From Dasysyrphus tricinctus (taxonomy: Eukaryota > Arthropoda > Insecta > Diptera > Syrphidae), in NCBI GenBank assembly GCA_963921185.1, contig OY992531.1, positions 65,480,223 through 65,544,222 of the forward strand: a DNA stretch of 64,000 nt, given 5' to 3'. Made by a program: the position numbers and the translations under genes. Within the stretch, counting starts at the first letter, position 1; every line of letters begins with the position of its first letter. A model generated the notes under the pieces. It was not told the DNA's origin and searched no databases. It saw nothing but the letters and a program-made list of their open reading frames with translations. Shown in pieces: positions 1-9,847 of this stretch.

Positions 1-3000
1 TTAATAAACAGACTAAGAATGAATTGGTTATTTTATCTTTTAACAAATGCAGATACCAATTACCAGTCCTGCTTCAGTATTTAACAGAATAATGAAGATG
101 AGAAAGCATTCAAATACTCGAATAAGTATCCATTGATAAATATTATAGTACATATTCAAGTTTCCATCTTTACATTTCAAAACTTAGCTCCTTGCATTCA
201 CCACCAATACATCCATCAGATCCAAATTTGAATATAATTTTCATCATCATCTTCAAAATTAACGGAATTCTGTGCATCAAACGAAACTGCCTTAAGGCAA
301 ATTTCATTGATGTGTCTAGAGGCAATCTTTTGGTATGTTTTCTCTCTTTCCCTCTCTCACTATCATTCTCTTTCTAACTCAATATCATGACAAAACTATA
401 TTAAACCCAATATAATACACGCAAGGCATTAGTCGCAGTCACAAAGAGATGGGAAAGAGAAAGAGAGAGATATGAAACTCCTTTAAGACAGCCTCGAGCG
501 CCAAAATTTGAAATTGCAAAATAAGACTAAGAGCCTGGCATTCCGAACCCAAGCAAGCACCATATTATCATCGCACAGAGACCGGATATTCACAGGGAGC
601 AGCAGCATCAGCTCTAGAGAGCAAGCCAACACAAGATGCCCCAAGGCCGTTCTCTAATGTTTCTTCCCGATTTGGCCCAAGGCCATTATAATACTGCTGG
701 CATCCTGTTTTACATTTAAATGATAAAACCGTTTGCGTTTGCAAAACAACATACAGAAGCTATATCCAGCAAAACAAGATTGAATGGACAGCCGACTATA
801 TGACGATGACGACGACGACTTCGACGACGAGGACGTTCAGTTTCGGTTCGGTTTGGTTTGGTTTGGTTTTTGGTCTTCGGTTATATAGAGTACGAGAGTA
901 TCTCTGGCAAACATCATCTCTCGTGTCGAGATACAATCACAGAAAAGCGCCAAAAGGCGCTTCCAAACGAATTTGCCATCATGCTGGGTAATTAAAATTC
1001 CTGGCTCATGATGATGGCAATGGCAACAACAAACATAAAATAAAAAAAAAATACAAACAAAAATATCAAATCCAGAGCCTGGTTGGTGTATCTGCTATTT
1101 AAAGAAAACTCTCATATAAGCTTTTTACACTCTGATGCATTTTTTAAGGTTAGTTATTCAATGTCACTGGCACTGGTGATATTTCTATTTTTTATTTCAA
1201 ATAATTGAATAAAAATGGTCTTAATCGAGAATCTCATCAAAACAACGCCCTTTTTCAGCTTCCCAGACCTGACTGGTATAAATATAATTTTTTTGTAAAA
1301 ATACAAGCTCTTTTTGACTATTTTTACATATAAGTCGAGTTTTCCTGGTAATAAGTAGGCGAAAGCACTTCAAATCGTTAATGTGTTTATTGGTATAAAC
1401 TGGTCTAATAGGTATATGAAGCAGAAAATAGTAATCAAAACAACTACATCTTTTGAACTACAATTTTGAGTGATTCGTGCTAGTGATAAAAATTGACTGG
1501 CCATAGAATATGTTTTGAAAGAGAATATCTGGGATTGTGTCATAAACTTATACCAATCAGCGAAATAAAATCAATCTTATGTGCCTAAGCAAGCGAATCG
1601 GAGTGTCGTTATTGAGATACAACAACTCGTACTTTGAACATCCAAATGAGGCGATGCAATAATTATAAACAATTTGGTTTTCCGACTCGTGCATTTTGTG
1701 ACTCTTGTTTTGGCGACGACGATGCCGATGCCGATGCCGATGCCACCGCAACCACCACAGCCCCCGGAACGCACCAGAGCCTTATCTCCATTCTAATCAC
1801 TGTCACAGTCTACTTTTCCCTCTAACCTTTTTAGAACACAATTTAATTGCTCAGATACAATTAAGGATAATTCATAAAATCGACTTTGAATGGCTTTTTC
1901 GCGAGATTTAAGTGGGCGAATAAAGAGTGACGAGGGAGGATGACTAAAGCGAGAGGCGTGGAATGGAACCAGGCCCAAGCGCGTTCGTTATGCCCGATGG
2001 GTGCGAAATTATGCCAAAGCGCGAGAACTAAATTCCTCGTTAACATGTAAATTGACTTTTAAAGGATGTGCTTGGATATTGGTGGGCCTTTGATGGTGAT
2101 TTTGTTTTATACGGCGATGCGGCTCGACTGCGACAACGATGATGATGCGATTCGATGGTGGAGTTGAATTATGTTATTTTAGCAAACAACGCGAGGACTT
2201 AACAACATGAATTGGTAGGTAGGTATTGGCAGTCAAAGACATGTGTGTGGCTTTGTGCTGAAAGGTTATTTGTGTGCGCTCCACCATAATTACAACCTAA
2301 GAGAGCTTTTAGAATCAAAAGGATCCCATAGCATAGCAGGCAAGAAAATGTTATGCGAATACTTTTTTAAGGCATGAAATTCGATAAACTAAAAATGCCT
2401 GAGGGGTGCTACACCATCAACGTGCCGGCTTTTGTTGTTGCAAGTGATAAGGCGATTGTTTTGATGTTGTGATTTGGTACTTTGCCTGCTGGGATAGGCT
2501 TTTTGACGCGAATTTTGCTTTGTTCGAAAATTTGAATATTAATTTGAATACATATTATTTTGTTTGCTTAACTTTATCAATAGTTTCACATTATTACATT
2601 GGAAAGGTGATATTATGCAAAGCTTTTATGAATAAAAATCCTCTTATCCGTAAAGACGTTGGAATTCATCTGCAAGCCAATCAGTGTGGCGAAATGTTAT
2701 CTATACATGATTTGGAGTAGGTATAAGAGAAAGCTGACAAGACAGTCAACAAAACTATCTTATAGAAATTCAAAGTTCGTATCTTGAGTTTTGGAAGTGC
2801 TTGTTGAACTTCTGACCGAAATCATAAAAGGTAAACTTGTTTCAGTTATTGGTCAGTCATGATCCGTGATCGTTCTTAGAAAAAAATTCTTATTTGGCCA
2901 AATTTTTATCTCCCCCGTCCTGAACAAAACATAAAATGGAAAACAGATTATTGGAAATCAACGAAAGCACATAAAACCTAATTATTCTTTCTTTTAATTA

Positions 3001-3720
3001 TTTTTTTTTTATCAAGTTATTTGAGTGAATAGTTTTTACAAAGATCATGATGATTTCAGTCAAACACTGAAAACCAAGTGCAAAAATATTTGCTGCAATT
3101 TTTTTTACACTTCAGATTCTACATAAGTATGTTGTAGAGAGCTTGATCAAGCTGTTACCTACAAACATAATCTGAACATAAGTGCATGTATAAGTGGTTG
3201 GTAGCAAATGCAAACCAACATACGCTTACAAACAAAAAGTATATAAAACTAAACAAAATTAGAAACATAAAAACAATTTATGATTTAAAATAACTTTTTA
3301 TGACCTTTAGTCCTATTAATTGGCGTTTCGTCCGGCTTCTCACTTGGACTCAGCAGGGCAAATAAATGTCCAGCTTAATGATTTGGAATTCTAATCTTGT
3401 TGGATATAGTTTACAGTAGTGTTTTGCTTAAAAATCTATGTAACTTAAACTGAACTTAATACAAACTGTGTATGGCAAGGCCCTCACCATGTCACTGCCA
3501 CCAATTTGTAGAACTAAAGGCCCTAAAAAGCTATTTTGAATCAATAATTCAACAAGTCCCATCCTTAATGCTAAGTCTTCTACTTGGCTGATTTATTTCT
3601 AATATAAAAACAATTTCAAATATAAAAAATTTAACAACAATACAAAAACATTGGAAGTATCTCAAACAGTAGATAAGGTAGTCAAGATCGTGGAGCACTG
3701 GATCGAACATTGTGTTTTCA
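1..3720. other. No recognisable gene; AT-rich, probably low-copy DNA
   Basis: No ORF longer than about 80 codons and no protein family I recognise on either strand. Visible items are a GA/CT-rich stretch near 340-480, GAC/GAT-rich trinucleotide runs near 800-835, and a short hexanucleotide run of GATGCC units near 1718-1745. The sequence does not match the repeats found elsewhere in the window, so it may be intergenic or intronic low-copy DNA. I see no splice-bounded exon that I could defend. Confidence 0.5.
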
Positions 3721-3722
3721 AT

Positions 3723-3892
3723 CCCATGATTGAAAACTATCATGATATAAAACAATCATGATTAAAAACAATGATGATTGAAAACTATCATGATTGAAAA
3801 CTATCATGATTGAAAACAATGATGATTGAAAACTATCATGATTGAAAACTATCATGTTTGAAAACTTTCATCATAGAAAACCATCATGATAG
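3723..3892. repeat. Minisatellite, 16-bp unit
   Basis: About ten tandem units of roughly 16 bp with the core ATGATTGAAAACTATC, where CTATC alternates with CAATG and a few units are degenerate at both ends. Each unit contains the near-palindrome ATCATGAT, so the array can form small hairpins on either strand. No coding capacity. Confidence 0.85.
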
Positions 3893-3937
3893 AGGATTAT
3901 TTTTCCCAAAAAAAAAAACCGATAAAGGATTTATTTA

Positions 3938-4045
3938 CACAGGTTTACAAATATCGATCAAATTTGGACACGAAAAGAGAAGAGTGCTTCTTAGCATACT
4001 TTTAGGCGTTGAGAGTTCAAATCCGTCATCTGTTTTCAGCTATTA
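3938..4045 (+). repeat. Fragment related to the 52.1-54.05 kb fold-back element
   Basis: The stretch shares, in the same order, the blocks ACAGGTTTACAAATATCG, a CGAAAAG block and the TTCAAATCCGTCATCTG block seen in the arms of the large fold-back element at 52115-54050. It is a single arm fragment without an inverted partner nearby, so it looks like a decayed or truncated copy. Confidence 0.5.
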
Positions 4046-7000
4046 GTTTTCTTAATATTACCGTCAGAAAAATAACAATAAAATATTTTTTGGAATAAAA
4101 GTTTTCAATAAAAGTTACCATGAAAACTATGCACATACCTCCGGAAGCGTTAAAATTTACCACCACCCCGGCAGGCAAAAATCCATAGTTTGGCACTGTA
4201 CTACCTATATTCATAGTATTTACAAAATATTACTACATAATTGGTTACGACAGCTTTTTTCTAGATTTGTCAACCTGTCTTATAACATTTTTCTATTTAA
4301 GCGGCAAAATTACTCTCCAGCTGCAATATATACTAAGGTTATTTTCATATGAAAAGTTACTCATTCGTTCACAAATTGAACTCGAGATTTTCATCAGAAG
4401 TGTCGTTGCGATAAAAGGGATTTTTTCAAAAACGTATTTTTTTATGCGGAAGCTTCTCGAAAATATAAAAAAAAAATTACCAAGTATTTCAAAAATGTCT
4501 TACAAAATTTACTTTTTTTTGAAAATTAAATATTTTGAAAACTATGGTCGATTTTTTTTAAACTGGTATTTCAGGGGTTTTAACACTCTCTACAATATTT
4601 AAAGAAAAAAATATACTTTGATAAGAAAAAATTAAAAAAAACGTTAAGAAAAATATTTTTTTTAAATGGCTCATACGATTTTTAAAAAACTTTTCCGTAG
4701 GTGTGCTAAATTCAGTGCTATCAACCTTAAATTATAAAAAAATACACTTTGCTAACTAGGTATTAATAGAACATTTTTTTTTAATTTTCTCATTATCGGT
4801 TTAACAGATTTAGATTATTTTTTTTATATACAAATTTAAAATAAAAATAAATAATATTGCAATTAAAATTATCAAAAACATTTTTTTAATTTTTAAAAAA
4901 AGTTTCAATTTTATTTTTTTTTTTTTTTTTTTTTGAAAATTCGATGACTCAAAAATGGGTCGATAATTTTTTTTTAATTTTATATGCACGTAAATTAAAA
5001 TTTTTCCTTAAAAATGAAGAATTTGATACAAAATTATTTTTTAAGAAACCACTCCAACGATTTAAAATTTTTGTTCCTATAATCATATTTGATCCAAGAA
5101 TTCGGATGGCATTCTCGTTTTCACCTCAAACCAGTTTTGCCGGTGGTGAACTTGAAAAGGTCGCAAAAAAAGGGTCACCATGAAAAAAAGTCGCACTAGG
5201 AAAATTATTTTATAAATATTAAAATCAATCAGGATGCGTTTAAATTGCAAGGAAAGTCCAAAAATGTTTTTGTAGTTTTCTTTATTAAACAATTATCCAT
5301 AAATAACTAGAAAGCCAGTTCTTACATTCATCCAAATTGTATCTAGAGTCGCACATAGAAATGTGCCCAAAAATTAATTTGCTTTTTCACGTCCACATAT
5401 TTATTAATATGCAGTTAAAAATTAAATTAAAAAGAAAAGTTAATTATCAACCCGATTTTGAAATATCGAATTTTCAAAAAAAAATTTTGAAATTTTTTTT
5501 TAAATTTCACAATTTTTTTTTAAATAATTTTGATATGCAATATTATTAACACTTTCTGAAAGTTTTTGTATACAAAATATTATTTAAATCGGATCAGCCA
5601 ATAATGGGGTAGGTCTACGTTTCAGGTGCTACATTGATCGCATAAATATTTAGAAATAATTGGTTTTGGAAATATAGTACAAGTAAACAAGGCCTTTTAA
5701 AGGTTATCCAACATCTTTTTGCTTCTTCTTTCTTTTAACAAACTCAAAGTTTTTAATTTAACTAGCAGGAAGTATATGGCTCGTTTCGGATGCTACACGA
5801 AGTAGCGTTTTCAATGGAATGACCCACTGTTAATAGTTGCTTAGGTACCTACTGTTAATTTTTGTGTATACATATTTCAAAGTAGAACGTGCTTATTTTG
5901 GGACACGATATTTTGTCAAAATGTTCTTAAAAGCGTTGAAAAACCAAGTGTTGAGTAACCACCAAGTTTAAAAAAAATCTAATGTGTCATTTTCAAAAAA
6001 TATGTATTGTTTTCAACAATTTTTTTTTTTAAGCAACCAGACACTTTTTATTTTTTGTACACAGTAGGTATGTACTATTAAAACTTTTAAGGGGCTTCTG
6101 CATACAAAAAGTAATTTACTTCTTTTTTTTAAGATAATTTTGAAGCGTTTTTTTTGAAAAATAAGATTTTCTAAAATTACGAAAAACAATATACCGATGG
6201 CAGGTACCGTTATTTTTTGTTCTGAAAACAATAAAAATGTGTGGAGGAATTACCAAAATCTACTATGTACGAAGTTCGAAGAAAATCGATTAAACCGTTA
6301 AGGCTGTAGTGGAACAGACAGACAGATTTAATAAACCCTCAGTTGCTTGGACATATATGAGACCCAGTCGTGTATTTTATTTATAACGAAATTCTAACAA
6401 CTTGCCATGCAGGGACCATTTTTTTTTTAATTAGCTCATTTTAAGCAGAAAAGTGCATACTTTGAAGTTCTTTAAGAAAAAGATTGAAAAAACTCACTTA
6501 TTTGTAAAAAACGGCACCATACTAATTAACCGTGACCAAAAAAAAGAGAGAGTTTTTTAAAATTTAAATTTGGAAAACACTTGTCATATCTATTGTTAGT
6601 ATGTACCAAACAAAATATTATAGGGTGGCAAACTTCCTTAATCTTTTGTTTCACGTTTTGACTAAAAATAAATAGACATTACGTAAACCATATCCGCTCT
6701 CGATTCCAATGTTCTGGCAAACATAAAAAATAGAAGTATCAAACAATGATAGATTTCTACAATCATCATAATTCATGTACTGAGTACATGTTGAAATCTG
6801 TTCTTATTACTTACATTTTTAAGCTGTTTTATGTTCCCAATTACAACACTGCACTCATCACAGTGTGTTGTTAATAAATTTTTACAATGCGTACATCGCC
6901 TTGTACTCCCTACATAAATTAATACATTTATTTATGAGTCATCTTCGACTTCGCTGCTTATCGCATGTCATTATTTTGAAAGTATACAAACTTATTTGAT

Positions 7001-7149
7001 TTGAAAGAAGATTGGTGTAATCTGTAATGTATAAGAAACCGATTTGGATCGACTTTTGGTTTTTCGTTTCGTAATAATTGTATTTTGAGTGTTTTTGAAC
7101 GTTAAGAAAAATACAAAAACCCAAAAACTTCAATTTTCTTCGAAAGAGA
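4046..7149. repeat. Decayed A/T-rich repeats, partly family X-like
   Basis: Long runs of A and T with recurring phrases such as TCGATAATTTTT, CAAAAAAAAATTTTG and GGCAGGTACCGTTATT that are typical of the dispersed repeat called family X here. Near 6310-6385 a CAGACAGACAGA tract is followed by CCCAGTCGTGTATTTTATTT, which matches the terminal block of family X in reverse. No gene is visible. The boundaries of individual copies cannot be drawn with confidence. Confidence 0.45.
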
Positions 7150-7213
7150 ATAAAATGCACGACTGGGTCACACGTACTTGCTTTCAAGACACTGCGGGCT
7201 TAAGAAAATTGTA
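7150..7213 (+). repeat. Family X repeat, left end (split copy)
   Basis: The phrase AAAATGCACGACTGGGTC, then CACGTACTTGC and GGGCTTAAGAA, matches the left end of family X at 26551 and, inverted, at 50272. Family X sequence resumes near 13130, so this copy has been split by the rosa-like mariner and the CR1-like LINE that lie between. Confidence 0.65.
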
Positions 7214-7322
7214 AAGGGTTTTTCAACAGGGACGCTACAAAAGTAGAGCAACAAGGACAGCAAACGACGCCATATTTCTTGCCATTCTTTTGACATTTCT
7301 CTTCAGTAAGGTTTGCCATCTC

Positions 7323-7697
7323 ATGATGAAAAGATATACGAGCCAACAACGAGTCGAAATTATTAAAATTTACTACCGAAATTCGGAGTCAGTGGCCTCA
7401 ACGTTAAGAGCGCTACGTCCAATTTATGGTCGTCATAATCGTCCTAGCAAATCAACAATTGAGCGTCTAGTGGAAAAATTTGAATCCACAGGCACAGTAC
7501 AAAATGTTCCCGTAGCAGTGAGGCAAAGAAGTGCCCGTAGGGTCGAGAATATTGCTGCCGCTGAGGCTTCAGTTGCAGAAAGCCCAAATGTGTCTCTCAC
7601 ACACACGTCGTTCTCAAGCGTTGGGCATCTCTGTGACGTCGTTGTGGCGAATTTTGTGAAAAGATCTTGGTCTTACATCCTTACAAGATTAAATTGA
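7323..7697 (+). pseudogene. rosa-like mariner transposase, N-terminal DNA-binding fragment
   Basis: The start is taken at the MMKRYTSQQRVEI methionines because this aligns with the start of the other two rosa-like copies in the window. Residues 1-90 hold a bipartite helix-turn-helix region (QQRVEIIKIYYRN, then IYGRHNRPSKSTIERLVEKF) followed by the linker ENIAAAEASV. After about residue 100 the reading no longer resembles a transposase, because the segment carrying the first catalytic Asp is deleted. The product could at best bind DNA. Clearly non-autonomous. Confidence 0.75.
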
Positions 7698-7698
7698 C

Positions 7699-8050
7699 AT
7701 GTGGTTCCAACAGGACGGCGTCACAAGCCACACAGCGAATGTCACAATCAATTTATTGGAAACCAAGTTTGGAGAACGTGTTACTCACGAAATGGTCGGT
7801 TCAGTCGCTTGGCCGCCTCGGTCATGCGATTTGACGCCGTTAGACTATTTCCTGTGGGGCTACGTCAAGTCTATGGTCTATGCCAACAAGCCAGCGACGA
7901 TTGATGAACTTCGTACGAATATCGAACGTGAAATTGCAGCAGTATCGGCCGATTTTGCTTGAAAACCATCGAAAATTGGGTTCAGCGTCTGGACTTCTGC
8001 AAGCGTGCTCGTGGTGACCATGCAAAAGAAATCGAGTTCCATACATACAG
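7699..8050 (+). pseudogene. rosa-like mariner transposase, C-terminal catalytic fragment
   Basis: It begins at MWFQQDGVTSHT, which holds the second catalytic Asp. The third lies in PRSCDLTPLDYFLWGYVK, 42 residues later, one more than in the other two copies of the window. The frame breaks near 7962: the natural continuation, with ENWVQRLDF and ending near EIEFHT, is in another frame. It lacks the first catalytic Asp and lies one base out of frame with the N-terminal fragment, so no working transposase can come from this copy. Confidence 0.75.
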
Positions 8051-8137
8051 GAATAAAGAATTTCATTGATATCCAAAACCGTTTTTTTTTTTATTTAAAA
8101 AAAAACTTTTGTAGCGCTCTTATTGAAAAACTTGATA

Positions 8138-9332
8138 GAAGCAGAACAGCAACAAGTTGCTGGAATGCAATCGCGTGGAACACCTACACTAGGAACTCCT
8201 AACAGCTCCCTAAAATCCGCTCCCCCTAAGCTTCGTCGACAGCTACAGCTATCTGCTCACGAAACCAGTTTAATTAAGGAGATGCAAAAACAATTCAAAA
8301 TCCAAAAAGAAACACTCACCGAGCTTTCAAATAAAATGTCCAACATCGAGACATCAATTATTAACAAAATTAATGATGAAATAACTGGGATACAAAATGA
8401 AATCAAACATTTCAACACACGACTTGCATCAATCGAGGACGAACACCATAAAATTAAAAATGAAAATCAAACCATGGAAGTTGAAATTAAAGAACTTAAA
8501 CAAACGCTTTCAACCGTCAATTTTGAATTAAACAATATCAAAACAAAATCCTTCGAAGATGCAAACAGCGGCGAACTACGATCACAAATAGTGCTTTTAC
8601 AAAATAAACTTGAAGAACAAGAAAACCACAACATTGCAACTGATGCAGTACTTTATAATGTTCCAACAGACCATCCGAGTTTACGTTCACTTTTTAACCA
8701 CTTGTGTTTATCACTAAATCTGATAGCACCCACACTTAAAGATATATTCCGCATAAATCCAAAAGGAAGATCGAACACCAGTGCAATTATTATAAAGTTT
8801 TTTTCGCCACACGAAAGGAACTTGCTTCTAAGGAAAATAGCCGAGTACCGAAAATATAACAAACGACAATTAAATCTTCGCGACATAGGAGTGGATTCTG
8901 ATGTGCCAATTTACATACGCGAATGCTTATCACAAAAAAATCAACAAATTCTGCAAGCTGCATTACTGGCCGAACAGAATGGTGTAGCTGTAGTTGTCGC
9001 GTGTAGCACTGTCAAAGTAGAAAGATACAAAAATAGTATACAGTGCCACAATGAGAAGCTGTAAATGTAGCAAGGAATGTATGGTGTAGCAGAAGTTAAA
9101 CTAAATTCAACTCTTGCTACCAGCTGCAGCTACGTTCATTCTGTTCAAGGGGTTAGAATTGAAGAAGAAAAAAATCATCGCAACAGTGTTTACTTTTCGA
9201 GGTTTTGTTCACATCAAACGTCAAACACACGAGGAAGCCACCAAAGTAAACAACATTGAAAGCTTACCAGCCGAGGAGATCGAAAACATCGCAGTGATAC
9301 CAGCGTTGCCAGCAGTTGCCAATACTTCATAG
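8138..9332 (+). pseudogene. LINE ORF1: coiled-coil, FP-like RNA-binding protein, frameshifted
   Basis: ORF1 products of this kind bind the element RNA and assist target-primed reverse transcription. The open frame runs to the stop at 9064, about 308 residues. Residues 40-170 form a long heptad-rich coiled coil (LSNKMSNIETSIINKIND onward). It is followed by a region resembling the baculovirus FP-type domain found in insect LINE ORF1s (DIFRINPKGRSN, AIIIKFFSPHERNLLLRKI). The expected C-terminal end, with FTFRGFVHIKRQTHEEATKV, appears in another frame at about 9180-9290, so at least one frameshift lies between 9050 and 9150. The frame is open upstream with no convincing ATG before MQSRGTPTLG, in keeping with 5' truncation. 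Confidence 0.65.
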
Positions 9333-9847
9333 CAATGATGTCGATAATGTAGTCAACTTATTTAAATTTGTAAGGACTTTTTATGCTTTTCCTGATCATT
9401 TATTTAATTCATTTTCAATAATTTACTATCAATTTCATTTATTTATTGATCATTTATTTAATTCATTTTCAATAATTTACTATCAATTTCATTTATTTAT
9501 TTCATGCAAGATTTTATTTTAATTTTTCTAATAATTAATTTAATTTTTCATTTTAAAAATTACTATTATCACTTTTCATACATTTCATGCAAGATCCAAA
9601 TCAAAATTTTTTCTTTTCAATTTTCTTCTATTTTTATTATTCCTATACATATTTATTTTCAATATTTGTTTATTTTTGAATATTTGTATTATTATTTCAT
9701 TTTATTTATATATTTTCTCATTACTAAATTTTTTAACAAGAAGCAAATGTGTAGCAAAAGTTTTCAATGATGATAGACTTAAAATAACCGTTAAAATTCC
9801 GACTCCCCTTCTTTTCTCACGTACTTTCATCCCGATATTAAACTATT

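Larger units (their letters stand above)
7214..8135 (+). mobile_element. rosa-like (DD41D-type) mariner, internally deleted copy 3
   Basis: The imperfect ends TTTTTCAACAGGGACGCTAC and, inverted, TTTTTCAATAAGAGCGCTAC lie next to TA dinucleotides at 7212-7213 and 8136-8137, the target choice of Tc1/mariner elements. The inside codes for an N-terminal helix-turn-helix part and a C-terminal catalytic part in different frames, and the middle of the transposase is missing. At 922 bp it is shorter than an intact mariner of about 1.3 kb. The exact outer ends are uncertain by a few bases. Confidence 0.75.

Noticed and set aside
3723..3892. CRISPR-like array
   Set aside because: No spacers of constant length between repeats; it is a continuous 16-bp minisatellite in eukaryotic DNA.
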